64,000 bases of DNA, from positions 822,664-886,663 of the forward strand of contig CAWIDT010000009.1 in the NCBI GenBank assembly GCA_963834945.1, written 5' to 3'. Below are positions 34,357 to 44,382 of this stretch, in pieces. Within the stretch, counting starts at the first letter, position 1. Every line of letters starts with the position of its first letter. The position numbers were made by a program, and so were the translations under genes. This DNA is from R-RK-3 sp963834945. GTDB lineage: Bacteria; Pseudomonadota; Alphaproteobacteria; Rhizobiales; Rhodomicrobiaceae. Below the pieces are notes generated by a model. That model was given only the letters and a program-made list of their open reading frames with translations, had not been told where the DNA came from and ran no database searches.

Positions 34357-36609
34357 GCGGCGGGATCGTCGTCCTCCTCCCCGCTCTTGTCGTCATTGCT
34401 CTTGGCTCCCGGGTCTTTGTGGGGCGCGACCGCCGGAATGGTTTCGCGGCGGGGGATAACGATCGACCAGGGACGCCTGCCGCGTTCGCCGGCCACGGTG
34501 CGCAGGGCGATCCCCTGCCCTGTGAAACGTAGCGTATGGGCGCCTTTTTCGCGCAGATCGCTGAGATCGATGACGATTTCGGGCTGCGTGCAGCGTTCCG
34601 CGGGCGTGAAATTGACGATCAGCACCGCCGCACGCCGGCAATCATCGGCATAGGCCGACGGGTGCGTGACATGGCTCACCAGCTTGCCTTTCACCAGCAC
34701 GATGCAGCTCTGGCCGTCGCACTGGAAGCTTTTCGAGCCGCGCGCCGCCTTCGAGGGCCTGACGTCGCCATCGGCCTCCATCCATCGCTCCAGGCTGAAG
34801 GTCGCCTTGCGTCCCTCGGCGGTGGCGATCTGGCCCTTGGCATCGCGGATGGCGACGAGGTTCCCCTGCCGCTCCACCCATATGTCGGGCGCGTCGCGGA
34901 ACGGCGCCACCGCCAGCCCCGCGCCAACCGCGACCAGCCCGAAATAGCGCCACCGCCCGCGCCAGATGATCAGCCAGCAGCCGCCCGCGATGATGAGCGC
35001 GAACGCCTCCCCCGGAAACGCCGGAACCGCGATCACGGCCCCCGGCAGCCCGGCGATCGCCGTGGAGATCGCCAGCATCGCCTCGATGCCATGCTTCATG
35101 ATGGTGAGCGGCAGCGCCTCCAGGCCGAACGGCATGGCGACCAGCGCCAGCAGTGCCATCGGCATCACCACGAAGGACACCGGCGGCATTGCCGCCAGAT
35201 TGCCGAGCACGGAATAAATGGCGATGCGGTGGAAATGATAGGCGGAGAACGGATCGACCGCCGCGCCGGCCATCAGCGTCGTCGCGGCGTCGGCGATGAC
35301 GAACGTCACCGGCAGCGCGACGAAGGCGGGCCAAGTGCTGAGACGCGGCAAGGCCGGGCGCGATTCGAAATAGGCCACCAGCGCCGCCGTCGCCGCGAAG
35401 GACATCTGGAAGCCCGCATCGGTGAGGCTTTGCGGCATGATGACCAGAATGAGCAGCGCGGCGATGGCGAGATTGCGCTGGCTCAGCGCCGGCCGGTTCA
35501 GGATCACCGCCGCGAACATGATCGCCACCATGATGTAGGAGCGGATGGCCGCCACCGCCGAGCCCGATATTGCGAGATAGGCGGTCGCCACGATCAACGC
35601 GCCGACCGCCGCCCAAAGCTTGAGCGGAAACCGCAGCGCCAGCGCCGGAAACAGCGCCAGCAGCGCCCGGATCAGCCAGAATGTCGTGCCGGCGGTCAGG
35701 GCCATGTGAAAACCGGAAATCGACACGACATGGTAGAGGCCGGCGTCACGCAACGCCCGGTTCGCCTTTTGCGAGATCTGGCCCTGATCGCCCATGATCA
35801 GCGCCTTGGCGATGGCGCCGGCATCGCCGTCCAGCACCGCGCCGATACGCGCGGCGATCGTCTGGCGGACCCTGCCCAAAGCGGCGTGGAAACGCAAATC
35901 CAGCGGCACCGGCGGCGGGTCGGCCACCGGCTCGATCTTGCCGGTGATGTAGCCGCTCGCGCCTAGCCCCATGAACCAGTAATAGCGCCCGAAATCGAAG
36001 CCGCCGGGGGCGGCCGGTTCCGGCGGCGGCATCAGTGTGGCGCGGGTGCGTATGGCATCACCCGGCTGCGGCACGGTGCCCTTGGCCCGCTGGCTGACCC
36101 GTACCCGTCGCGGCATGGCCTGCGGCGGAACGTGCCCGATGCTGATCGGCCGGATGGTCAGCCTGACGCGCTTTTCCTGCGGGTCGATGCCTTCCACCCA
36201 CCCTTGCAATTCGACGAAGCGCAGATCGCGCGTCAGAGCCGGCGCGTCGACGAACAGCGCGTAGAGCTTGGCATCGAGAAATCCGAGGGCGATCACCAGC
36301 ACAGTGCTGCTGAGGATCAGGCGGAAGACGGTGGTCCGCAGGAAAATCCGCAACATCAGGGCAAGCAGGCGCGGCGCCGGCGGCGAGCAGCACGGGCGGC
36401 TCCTCGGATGCGCCAAGATAAAGCGCAATGCCGCAGCCGAAGAACACCGGCAGCCACAAGAACCAGCGGCCACGCTCGGCATCGAGCGCCAGCTCCACAT
36501 TGCGTAGCAAGCCGCGCCGGCCCAGCCCAGGCTCCGCCCCGGCGGCGAGCGCCGGAAACGCCGATTGCGTCAGTCCCGTGCCGCCAAGGGCCGCTTCGCT
36601 CAGTGACAT
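34350..36609 (-). CDS. comEC: ComEC/Rec2-type DNA uptake channel, frameshifted near N-terminus
   Basis: Inner-membrane channel that carries single-stranded DNA into the cytoplasm during natural transformation. The main frame (to 36500) holds the DUF4131/OB region, the competence domain (ALIMGDQGQISQKANRALRDAGLYHVVSISGFHM) cut across about residues 235-270, many TM segments and a C-terminal soluble domain. The first TM region lies in another frame starting at 36609 (RGRWFLWLPVFFGCGIAL, then LLAAGAAP). The two halves join near 36365-36385 by skipping one base in a GC-rich run. Without repair, translation could only start at an internal ATG such as 36359 and would lack the first membrane segments. 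Confidence 0.82.
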
Positions 36610-36758
36610 CGCCGGTCCACTGCCTTACATGCGGGCGACAAGGCTTGGCGCACCGTTTCGGCGCGAAGCCGATCCCCGCTTTTGCGCCCGGCACTGCATA
36701 TATGCTAAACCGTCGCGACCTCGACCGTCATACCCCGCAATTTATGGAACGCATTTGC

Positions 36759-38180
36759 ATGCCCGGTAAAGTCGTCACGCGCTTTGCACCCTCTCCGACA
36801 GGGTTCCTACATATTGGCGGCGCCCGTACCGCGCTGTTCAACTGGCTGTACGCCAAGGCGACCGGCGGCCGTTTCCTGCTGCGCATCGAAGACACCGACC
36901 GGGAGCGTTCGACGGACGCGGCGGTGGACGCCATTCTCGATGGGCTTCGCTGGCTTGAGCTGGACTGGGACGGCGAGCCGCTGTTCCAATTCGCCCGCGC
37001 CGGCCGCCATGCCGAAATCGCGCATCAGCTTCTAAATGGGGGCAAGGCCTATCGCTGCTACGCCACCGCACAAGAGCTGGAGAGCATGCGCGAGCGCGCC
37101 CGCGCCGAAGGCCGCTCGCCCGGTTATGACGGCACCTGGCGTGACCGTGATCCGTCCGAAGCCCCGGAAGGCGCACCGTTCGCCGTCCGCTTCAAGGCGC
37201 CCAAGTCAGGCGAGACGGTGATCGAGGACAAGGTTCAAGGCCGCATCGTGATCGCCAACAAGGATCTGGACGATCTGATCATCCTGCGCTCGAACGGCAC
37301 GCCGACCTATAATCTGTCGGTGGTGGTCGACGATCACGATATGGGCGTCACGCACATCATCAGAGGCGACGATCATCTGACCAATGCGGCGCGGCAGTCG
37401 CAGATTTACGCGGCGCTCGGCTGGGAGATTCCGGTATTCGCGCATCTGCCGCTCATTCACGGACCGGATGGCGCAAAAATGTCGAAGCGCCACGGTGCGC
37501 TCGGCGTCGATGCCTATCGCGCCATGGGCTATCTGCCTGCGGCAATGCGCAATTATCTGGCGCGGCTCGGCTGGAGCCATGGCGATGACGAAATTTTTAC
37601 CACGGCGCAGATGGTCGAATGGTTCGGCCTGGAAGGGCTCGGCAAATCGCCGTCGCGCTTCGATTTCGCCAAGCTGGAAAATCTGAACGGACACTACATC
37701 CGGGCCACGCCCGATGCCGAGCTGGTTGTTGCGCTGCGGGATCTGTTGCCGCATCTGCCGCAGGAGAAGCGCTACGCCGCCGGGCTCGGAGACGAGCAGT
37801 GGCACAAGCTCGCTTTGGCGATGCCCGGCCTGAAAGAGCGTGCCAAGACCCTGGTCGAACTGCTCGACAGCGCCCGGTTTCTCTTTGCGGAGCGGCCGCT
37901 TGCTCTTGATGATAAGGCTGCCAAGCTTCTGACGCCCGAGGTTAGGGCACGGCTCGGCCCGCTCGCCGAACGGTTCGCCGCTCTCGACAGCTGGAGCCAA
38001 GCTCCGCTTGAGGAACAGGCGCGCGCTTTTGCCCAAGATTTAGGCATTAAGCTTGGAGATGTTGCCCAGCCGTTGCGTGCTGCTTTGACTGGGAGTATCG
38101 TATCGCCCGGAATATTCGACGTTCTCTACGTGCTGGGCCGCGATGAGGCGCTGGGGCGTTTGCGCGATCAATCGGTATAA
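36759..38180 (+). CDS. gltX: Glutamyl-tRNA synthetase
   Basis: Charges tRNA-Glu (and possibly tRNA-Gln) with glutamate. It has 473 aa from the ATG at 36759; another ATG at 36744 adds five residues. The class I signatures are HIGH as FAPSPTGFLHIGGARTALF and KMSKS as AKMSKRHGALG at about residue 243. Nothing in the long upstream in-frame stretch resembles the enzyme. The last 100 codons are slightly more A/T-rich but the anticodon-binding domain is complete. Confidence 0.97.
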   Translation: MPGKVVTRFAPSPTGFLHIGGARTALFNWLYAKATGGRFLLRIEDTDRERSTDAAVDAILDGLRWLELDWDGEPLFQFARAGRHAEIAHQLLNGGKAYRCYATAQELESMRERARAEGRSPGYDGTWRDRDPSEAPEGAPFAVRFKAPKSGETVIEDKVQGRIVIANKDLDDLIILRSNGTPTYNLSVVVDDHDMGVTHIIRGDDHLTNAARQSQIYAALGWEIPVFAHLPLIHGPDGAKMSKRHGALGVDAYRAMGYLPAAMRNYLARLGWSHGDDEIFTTAQMVEWFGLEGLGKSPSRFDFAKLENLNGHYIRATPDAELVVALRDLLPHLPQEKRYAAGLGDEQWHKLALAMPGLKERAKTLVELLDSARFLFAERPLALDDKAAKLLTPEVRARLGPLAERFAALDSWSQAPLEEQARAFAQDLGIKLGDVAQPLRAALTGSIVSPGIFDVLYVLGRDEALGRLRDQSV

Positions 38181-38367
38181 ATTAACCATCCAAGCATCAA
38201 GCCCCGGAACCCCGCTGCAGCGGATCGCCGCATCTCGCGACTTGCAGCATGCGAAGAAACCAGCCATTTATTATTGCGGTGCAAAATTTACCTTCTATGC
38301 GCTGCAACATTGCTGACGATGTGGCGCGCACATAGCAGCGAACTCAATCTGAGTGAGGAGAAGAGCG

Positions 38368-39702
38368 ATGACGCTTCCGGGTTCGATGCCCATACCGGCG
38401 AAAGACAAGCTCACGCCTAAATCGCAGGCAACCTTTACAATAGACGGCACGAAATTCGAGTTCCCTGTTTATTCCGGCACGCTGGGGCCCGACGTCGTCG
38501 ATATCTCCAAATTCTACGGCCAGACCGGCTGCTTCACTTACGATCCGGGCTATACCTCCACCGGCAGTTGCCGGTCCGACATCACTTTCATCGACGGCGA
38601 CGAGGGCGTTCTCCTGCATCGCGGCTATCCGATAGAACAGCTCGCGGAGCGGGGCAATTTCCTCGAAACCTGCCACTTGCTGCTGTATGGCGACCTGCCC
38701 AATCAGGAGCAATATGCCGACTTCAAGAACCGTGTGACCTATCACACCATGCTGCATGAGCAGATGAATCGGTTCTATACGGGGTTCCGGCGCGACGCGC
38801 ATCCAATGGCGGTCATGGTCGGCGTGGTTGGCGCGCTGTCGGCCTTCTATCACGATTCAACCGACATTACCGATCCGGTGCAGCGCGACATCGCCGCCAT
38901 CCGCATGATCGCCAAAATGCCGACGATCGCCGCGATGGTGTACAAATACGCTATCGGCCAGCCGTTCATCTATCCGCGCAATGATTTGGAATATGCCTCC
39001 AACTTTCTCTATATGAGCTTTGCCGTTCCTTGCGACGAATACCGCGTCAATCCGGTTCTGTCGCAGGCGGTGGACCGCATCTTCCTGCTGCATGCCGATC
39101 ACGAGCAGAACGCGTCGACCTCGACGGTGCGTCTGGCGTCCTCCTCCGGCGCCAATCCCTTCGCCTGCATCGCCGCCGGCATTGCCTGCCTGTGGGGACC
39201 GGCGCATGGCGGCGCCAATGAGGCGGCTCTCAAGATGCTGATGGAAATCGGCACGGTGGATCGCATCCCCGAATATATCAAGAAGGCCAAGGACAAGGAC
39301 GATCCGTTCCGGCTGATGGGCTTCGGCCACCGGGTTTACAAGAACTACGATCCGCGCGCCCGCGTGATGCAGAAGACCTGCCGTGAAGTGCTCGACATTG
39401 TCGGCATCCACAATGATCCGCTGCTGCAGGTGGCGATGGAGCTGGAGCGCATCGCGCTGGAAGATGATTATTTCATCGAGAAGAAGCTCTATCCCAATAT
39501 CGACTTCTATTCGGGCATCACGCTGAAGGCGCTCGGCTTCCCGACCTCGATGTTCACCGTGCTGTTCGCCATCGCCCGCACCGTCGGCTGGATCGCGCAA
39601 TGGAAGGAAATGATCGAGGACCCGGATCAGCGCATCGGCCGCCCGCGCCAGCTCTATACCGGCCCGGCGCGTCGCGATTATGTGCCGATCGGCGAACGGT
39701 AA
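38368..39702 (+). CDS. gltA: Citrate synthase (type II)
   Basis: Condenses acetyl-CoA and oxaloacetate in the TCA cycle. It has 444 aa from the ATG at 38368 behind GAGGAG. Catalytic residues are visible in HADHEQNASTSTVRLASSSG and GPAHGGANEAAL, the third His in MGFGHRVYKNYDPRA, and Asp/Arg further on. The length and the N-terminal beta-domain (FTIDGTKFEFPVYSGTLGPD) match the NADH-sensitive hexameric class. Confidence 0.97.
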   Translation: MTLPGSMPIPAKDKLTPKSQATFTIDGTKFEFPVYSGTLGPDVVDISKFYGQTGCFTYDPGYTSTGSCRSDITFIDGDEGVLLHRGYPIEQLAERGNFLETCHLLLYGDLPNQEQYADFKNRVTYHTMLHEQMNRFYTGFRRDAHPMAVMVGVVGALSAFYHDSTDITDPVQRDIAAIRMIAKMPTIAAMVYKYAIGQPFIYPRNDLEYASNFLYMSFAVPCDEYRVNPVLSQAVDRIFLLHADHEQNASTSTVRLASSSGANPFACIAAGIACLWGPAHGGANEAALKMLMEIGTVDRIPEYIKKAKDKDDPFRLMGFGHRVYKNYDPRARVMQKTCREVLDIVGIHNDPLLQVAMELERIALEDDYFIEKKLYPNIDFYSGITLKALGFPTSMFTVLFAIARTVGWIAQWKEMIEDPDQRIGRPRQLYTGPARRDYVPIGER

Positions 39703-39744
39703 ATCCGCAGTCCCGATTGCTGCCCCGCCTCAGAGCCATAGGCG

Positions 39745-39850
39745 CTAGAGCCTTTTCCACTCCGATTAAATCGGAGCGCGGCTCTAATTCCTTGTTTTGT
39801 CGCATTTTCTCGACGCAAACCGGCATCCACTTTGCTGGAAAATGCTCTAA
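39745..39850 (+). repeat. 106-bp dispersed repeat, copy 1
   Basis: First of four copies (others at 46302, 51885 and 53935). The ends are inverted: CTAGAGCCTTTTCC at the left and GGAAAATGCTCTAA at the right. The left third folds on itself (CTCCGATT-A-AATCGGAG inside AGAGCC/GGCTCT). The conserved middle includes GTTTTGTCGCATTTTCTCG. It has no coding capacity, so it fits a small non-autonomous mobile or structural element. Similar sequences are, from memory, common between genes in rhizobial genomes. Confidence 0.85.
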
Positions 39851-39889
39851 CATATTGCGATAACGGGCTCCGAGATCGGCCGCCTGTCG

Positions 39890-40010
39890 CCCCCCACCCC
39901 CGTGGTGGGGAGAGGGCCGGGGTGCAGGGGGCAAGAGCCTCGAAATATGCGTTGGCTCCCCTCACCCGGCGCTTCCAACGCCGACCTCTCCCACGGGAGA
40001 GGTGAAGCCA
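39890..40010. repeat. GC-rich companion repeat, copy A
   Basis: This block beside copy 1 contains a perfect inverted repeat ACCTCTCCC-AC-GGGAGAGGT (39984-40003) and CCCCAC/GTGGGG near its left end. Looser relatives with CCTCTCCC arms lie beside copies 3 and 4. The element boundaries are approximate. Confidence 0.4.
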
Positions 40011-40123
40011 GGCACTTATGTTAGCGCCTATGGTCTCAGAGCCGGGGCTCGATAGCGCCGCCGCCGGATCTCCGCATCGCGTCGTCGGGGGCGGTAACCC
40101 ACCGTCTCTGAACCGGCCTTGGT

Positions 40124-40912
40124 TTAGCGATGCTGCTGCCGCGAACCGCTGAGGGCGACGCGGGCGAAGCTGATGAGGATGCGGCTTCCGGCGCGCACGG
40201 AGCCGCGCAGCGAGCCGGCCACCTTGGAGGCGCCGCCGGTTCGATTGGCATAGGGCACGGGAAGCTCCAGGATGCGCAAGCCCGACCGCGCCGCCTTCAT
40301 CTGCATTTCCAGATTCCAGCCATAGGTCATTTCGCGCATGTCGAGGGCCATGAGCGCCTCGCGGCCGATGGCGCGAAATGCGCACATATCCGTGTAGCGG
40401 AAGCCATAGAGCGCCCCTACCGCGCCGCCGATGATCCGCCCGCTGGCAAGCTGATGCCAGGACATCGAACCCGGCTCCCGCTTGCCGCGCGAACGCGAGG
40501 CGATGACGAAATCATGCGTGCCGGCGACGATCGGCGCCACCAGTCGCGGCAGCTCTTCGGGAAAATCGCTGCCGTCGCCATCCATCATGACGATGATCCG
40601 GCAGTCCTGCCCCGCTGCTTTCGCACCCTCGAAACAGGCCCGGCCATAACCGCGCCCGGGCTCGATGACCCGCGCGCCCTTGGCGGCGGCGATCGCGATG
40701 GTGCGATCCCTGGAGCCGCCATCGGCGACGATGATCTCGTCAACGGCGTATTTGGGGATGCGATCGATGACGCCGCCGATGGATGCTTCTTCGTTCCAAA
40801 CCGGGATGACGACGCTCACGCCGGTTCGGGGCTTTGCGACAATGCGGCGATCGTCGTCGGCCAGATCGGCCGGATGCTCCATGGAAACGCCGTTCATATC
40901 GGTCGTCATCAT
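40124..40912 (-). CDS. Glycosyltransferase family 2 (polyprenol-phosphate sugar transferase-like)
   Basis: 262 aa from the ATG at 40912, 2 bases after the radical SAM gene. The GT-A fold N-terminus VSVVIPVWNEEASIGGVI and the metal-binding DGDGSDFPEEL are clear, and the later part (TYGWNLEMQMKAARSGLRI, then ELPVPYANRTGG) resembles dolichol/undecaprenyl-phosphate sugar transferases. No TM segment is present, so it may act at the membrane surface. It is last in a four-gene minus-strand operon with a GT87-like membrane enzyme, which could use a lipid-linked sugar made here (inference). Confidence 0.87.
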   Translation of the reverse strand: MMTTDMNGVSMEHPADLADDDRRIVAKPRTGVSVVIPVWNEEASIGGVIDRIPKYAVDEIIVADGGSRDRTIAIAAAKGARVIEPGRGYGRACFEGAKAAGQDCRIIVMMDGDGSDFPEELPRLVAPIVAGTHDFVIASRSRGKREPGSMSWHQLASGRIIGGAVGALYGFRYTDMCAFRAIGREALMALDMREMTYGWNLEMQMKAARSGLRILELPVPYANRTGGASKVAGSLRGSVRAGSRILISFARVALSGSRQQHR

Positions 40913-40914
40913 GC

Positions 40915-41994
40915 TCAGAGGCTCCAGCGGAAGCCGCAGCCTTCGCAGGCGTTCGGCGGGCAATCGCTCAGCAGCTTTTCGCGGAAATCCTGATAGGCTG
41001 GGCCGTTCCAGATCTCGCGCAGCGGCGTGGTCTTGGCATTGCCGAGGGTGAAATTCTCATAGCCATGCATCGAGAACGGCGCGATGCAGCAAGGCAATGC
41101 GCGTCCATGCGCGGTGAAATACATCAGCGACCACGGCCGGCGGCAAAGCGACCAGGGCGTTTCATCGTCCGGCCGCTTGAGGCTGGCTTCCGGCTCCGCG
41201 GCGCCTGAGGCATCGAAGAACACCCCGAGTTCGGCAGCGATGCGCTCCGCTTCCAGCAGATAGTCGCCCTCCTCCGCGTCGCGGCGCTCGAACAGCGAGC
41301 TTTCCGGACGGGCAAGTCCCACCTGGTCGGTGCCGAAATAGACGAGCCGCTGCAGATGCACCTCCGGCACGCCGATCTCATGCGCCAGCCGAATGAAGGC
41401 GGGCAGCTGTTCCAAGGTTTCCCGCAAACCCGTGAGCCAGAGCGAAAGGCGCGGGCGGTCGGCGCCCATCTCCTTTTTCAGGGCGACGAAATTCTTCACA
41501 TTGCGGACTATGCGGTCGAACAGATCGCGGCCGCGCACCAGTTCGAATGTCTTAGCCTCCGCCGCATCCAGCGAAATCCGCATCTCATCCAGCCCGGCAT
41601 TGATCAACTCGCGGCTCTTCTTGTCGCGCATCAATGTGCCGTTGGTGTTGAAGAGCACATAGGCGCCGCGCTCCTTCAGATAGGCGACCATCGCCGGCAG
41701 TTCGGCCACCATCATCGGCTCGCCGACGCCGTGCAGCACCACCCGGTCGATCTTGGGGAACTGATCGACGATGCTGGTGAACAGCTCCCAGCTCATGTCA
41801 GATGGCGGCTCCAGCTCCTCATAGGTGCGCGGACAGGTGGTGCACAGCAGGTTGCAGCGGTTCGTCGTCTCCAGATAGAGGCAGACGGGGTCCGCCGTGG
41901 CGAAGGGCGTGCGATCCTCGGCGATGCGCTCGAAGTAGCGTCGCGGATCGGCCTTGGGCTCGACCACGTCCGACTTAAGCAACTGCGCTGCCAT
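40915..41994 (-). CDS. Radical SAM/SPASM domain protein
   Basis: 359 aa. The radical SAM [4Fe-4S] motif is Cys47-x3-Cys51-x2-Cys54 (CNLLCTTC), with the glycine-rich SAM region GVGEPMM. The C-terminal SPASM region has about six cysteines (SLCRRPW, ALPCCIAPF, DCPPNACEGCGF), enough for auxiliary clusters. SPASM enzymes modify peptides, proteins or small molecules. No precursor peptide is seen nearby, and the partners are glycosyltransferases, so a sugar or lipid substrate is more likely here. The 5' end overlaps the GT87-like gene by 20 bases. Confidence 0.88.
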   Translation of the reverse strand: MAAQLLKSDVVEPKADPRRYFERIAEDRTPFATADPVCLYLETTNRCNLLCTTCPRTYEELEPPSDMSWELFTSIVDQFPKIDRVVLHGVGEPMMVAELPAMVAYLKERGAYVLFNTNGTLMRDKKSRELINAGLDEMRISLDAAEAKTFELVRGRDLFDRIVRNVKNFVALKKEMGADRPRLSLWLTGLRETLEQLPAFIRLAHEIGVPEVHLQRLVYFGTDQVGLARPESSLFERRDAEEGDYLLEAERIAAELGVFFDASGAAEPEASLKRPDDETPWSLCRRPWSLMYFTAHGRALPCCIAPFSMHGYENFTLGNAKTTPLREIWNGPAYQDFREKLLSDCPPNACEGCGFRWSL

Positions 41995-43300
41995 GGCGCG
42001 CCTCCTTCTGGGAAAAAGCCTTCAGATTTTCAAAGATGAGCAGCAAGAGAAACGGCCCGTACATCACGGCGGCCCCTTGCAGGCTCGGCGGCCAGCCAAG
42101 CCTGTAGAGCGCTGATGCCGCCACGGTGAGGTAGAGCACCGCCAGCGACGGAGAAAAGCAGAGGAAAGGCACGAGCCATAGGAAATACCAGGCGTGCGGC
42201 GGCGAAAACAGCACCAGGAACGCCGTGACGAGCGCGCCGGCACATTGCAGATCCGGCCGTTCCGGGTCGCGCCGGTAGACCGCCAGCAGCGCAAGCGCGC
42301 CCAGCAGCAGGGCCGCGCCGGCCAGGAAGACCGACAGCGACCAGGTGCCGAGCCCGGCCTGCTTCAGCAGCGCCGCACCGAGAAACCCGTCGCCGGTGGT
42401 CAGGCCCCCTTCATCGGCATAGCCGCCGGCAAAGCCGAATATTTTGCTCCCGGCGCCCAGATAGGGCATTGAGAGCAACAGCACCGCCGCCGCGAATCCG
42501 GCCGGAAGCTTCCAATCCCATCGCCGCCAGATCGCCGGGGCCAGCGCAAGCGGCAGATATTTCGCCAGGAACGCCGCACCGAGGGCAAAGCCCGCCACAA
42601 GCCGGTTGCCGCGCTCCGCCAGCAGCAAGGTGATCAGCAGCAATGCAACGCCCACTATATCAACATGACCACTACCGGCGATTTCCCACAGCGGCAGCGG
42701 ATGCCAGACATAGAGCGCAATATAGGCAATGGGCAGCGACCGCGCCCTCAGCAGCATGAGAATGGCCCAGATGGCGAGTGCCTCGAAGGCCAGCATGGCG
42801 GCCTTCATCATCGGCACGGTCTGGCCGATCTGCGCCACGGCGGCAAACACGATCTGCGCCGTAGGCGGATAGATGGTTGGCGCATAGCTGCGGCGGTTGA
42901 TGTGCGGATAGATGTCGCCGTCGTCGCGCAGATGCGCCAGCGCCGGGTCCTCGGGAATGTAGCGGTAGGGGTTGATCCCGTCCGCCTGGACGCGGCCGTC
43001 CCAGACATAGCGATAGATGTCGGTGGAATGCGGCGGCGAGAATACCAGGATCGCGCGCATGATGGCGGCGAGGCCGAGCACGAAGATGATCGCGCGCCGC
43101 GACGACAGGCCCGGCAGCCGGTCGTGGAACATCCAGAGGAAAAGCGCCGCCACGGCATAGACCGCGCCCTGCGCGACGGCGATGTGGACCACCAGGCCGT
43201 GGTCAAACCCGTAAAGGCCCGGCGCGCCATACAGCGTCAGCGCCAGCAGCAGCAGACCAACGGCCAGCATCGGCCAGGGCACGCCGAGAATGCTCCTCAT
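41975..43300 (-). CDS. GT87-like polytopic membrane glycosyltransferase
   Basis: 441-aa protein with about ten to twelve TM helices, similar in layout to mannosyltransferases of the GT-C/GT87 (DUF2029) type. The acidic loop after TM3 carries HSTDIYRYVWDGRVQADGIN and PYRYIPEDP, where GT-C enzymes keep their catalytic Asp. GT-C enzymes use polyprenyl-phosphate sugars on the periplasmic side. The start ATG at 43300 overlaps the stop of the DUF2064 gene (ATGA). An upstream in-frame extension lies within that gene and is not used. Confidence 0.85.
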   Translation of the reverse strand: MRSILGVPWPMLAVGLLLLALTLYGAPGLYGFDHGLVVHIAVAQGAVYAVAALFLWMFHDRLPGLSSRRAIIFVLGLAAIMRAILVFSPPHSTDIYRYVWDGRVQADGINPYRYIPEDPALAHLRDDGDIYPHINRRSYAPTIYPPTAQIVFAAVAQIGQTVPMMKAAMLAFEALAIWAILMLLRARSLPIAYIALYVWHPLPLWEIAGSGHVDIVGVALLLITLLLAERGNRLVAGFALGAAFLAKYLPLALAPAIWRRWDWKLPAGFAAAVLLLSMPYLGAGSKIFGFAGGYADEGGLTTGDGFLGAALLKQAGLGTWSLSVFLAGAALLLGALALLAVYRRDPERPDLQCAGALVTAFLVLFSPPHAWYFLWLVPFLCFSPSLAVLYLTVAASALYRLGWPPSLQGAAVMYGPFLLLLIFENLKAFSQKEARHGSAVA

Positions 43301-44100
43301 TGCGCTGCCACGCGCGGCGGCGGCGTGGTGGCAATGGGGACCGCGTCGCCCGCCTGCGACAGGCGGCAATCGAGGTCGGCCCCCTCGCGCATGCGTTGCA
43401 GCAAGGCGGCACTGTGACGCGCGGGGCTCGATGTGTGACCGGCATGAAAGGGACGCTCGTCCAGCACCTCGCCCACGAGCATGCGCAGCGCCGCCGCATC
43501 GTCGACATCGTACCATTCCGGCAGCAGCTGGATTTCGATGCCGATCTCGGCGGCGCGCTCCAGCGTCTGGCGGGCCACGGCCTCGGTGCTCCAGGCAATA
43601 TCTTCAAAGAGCCGCCGATGGATCGCCTTACAGCCGAGAAAGTAATAGCCGCCGTCGGTGGAAGGGCCGAGCACCAGCCTGTCGCCCGGCCGGTCGAGAT
43701 AATGCGCGGCCTCAGCCAAAAAGGAAGGCGGCAGCGTCGGACTGTCAGAATTGAGGACGCAGGCGGCGACGCAGCCTGCGGCGAACTGATCCTGCAGCGC
43801 CTTCAGCAGGCAATGCCCGAACCCGGGCACCCACACTTCGAAGAAGCCGATGCCGGCGGGCAAGGTCCGCTCGAAAAACGCAGCCTGCCCCGGAGGCCCA
43901 TAGGCCATCGCGCCCTTGATAGGTGCCAGGCTTTGCGCAGCCAGCAGATTATCGGCGATGTCCTTAAGGAAGGCTGTGTTGCAGGCGGCTGCCTCGTCCA
44001 GGGTCAGCGGCGGGCACAGGCGCGTCTTCGTGCGCCCCGGCTGGGAGGCTTTCGCCATCACCGCTATACCGCAATAACCGGAGTGCCGTGCGGCTTCCAT
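43297..44100 (-). CDS. DUF2064 / TIGR04282-type nucleotidyl- or glycosyltransferase
   Basis: 267 aa with the GT-A/CofC-like core of the rSAM-associated transferase family: MAKASQPGRTKTRLCPPL near the N-terminus, NSDSPTLPPSF, and LGPSTDGGYYFLG. Members are often beside radical SAM and GT2 genes, as here. The fold suggests activation of a sugar phosphate or transfer of a sugar. It is first gene of the minus-strand operon; the 282-base gap to the divergent cytochrome gene must hold its promoter. Confidence 0.85.
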   Translation of the reverse strand: MEAARHSGYCGIAVMAKASQPGRTKTRLCPPLTLDEAAACNTAFLKDIADNLLAAQSLAPIKGAMAYGPPGQAAFFERTLPAGIGFFEVWVPGFGHCLLKALQDQFAAGCVAACVLNSDSPTLPPSFLAEAAHYLDRPGDRLVLGPSTDGGYYFLGCKAIHRRLFEDIAWSTEAVARQTLERAAEIGIEIQLLPEWYDVDDAAALRMLVGEVLDERPFHAGHTSSPARHSAALLQRMREGADLDCRLSQAGDAVPIATTPPPRVAAQ

Positions 44101-44382
44101 CGTGGCCCCTTCCTGCCTGCAAACCTAAGGTCTTTGTCCGCTAAAGCTGAGTGAACCCGAAATCACAGTTTCATTGATTTTCATCACGAATTTGTATTGG
44201 AACAATCTTACGTGAAGCAAAACTGATCGGAGTTCGACAATAAGCGGATTGGCCGCGCCGCGAACCCAAACTATAGTGGTGAAAGTGGGAATCAGATCGT
44301 GCTCAGCCGCGCTGGCTACGTTTGTCAGTTTAAGAGAGTTTCAACGTTAACGAGGCCTGAATGGCCCTTGGTGGAGATGTGA

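Larger units (their letters stand above)
39703..40123. other. 421-base non-coding interval downstream of gltA
   Basis: I see no gene here. It holds copy 1 of the 106-bp repeat (39745-39850), then a GC-rich companion repeat (39890-40010), both listed separately. The rest is unremarkable. It separates two converging units, gltA on plus and the GT2 operon on minus. Confidence 0.7.

Noticed and set aside
36132..36758. Upstream in-frame extension of gltX
   Set aside because: It runs antisense to comEC, and the glutamyl-tRNA synthetase fold begins only at about 36759.
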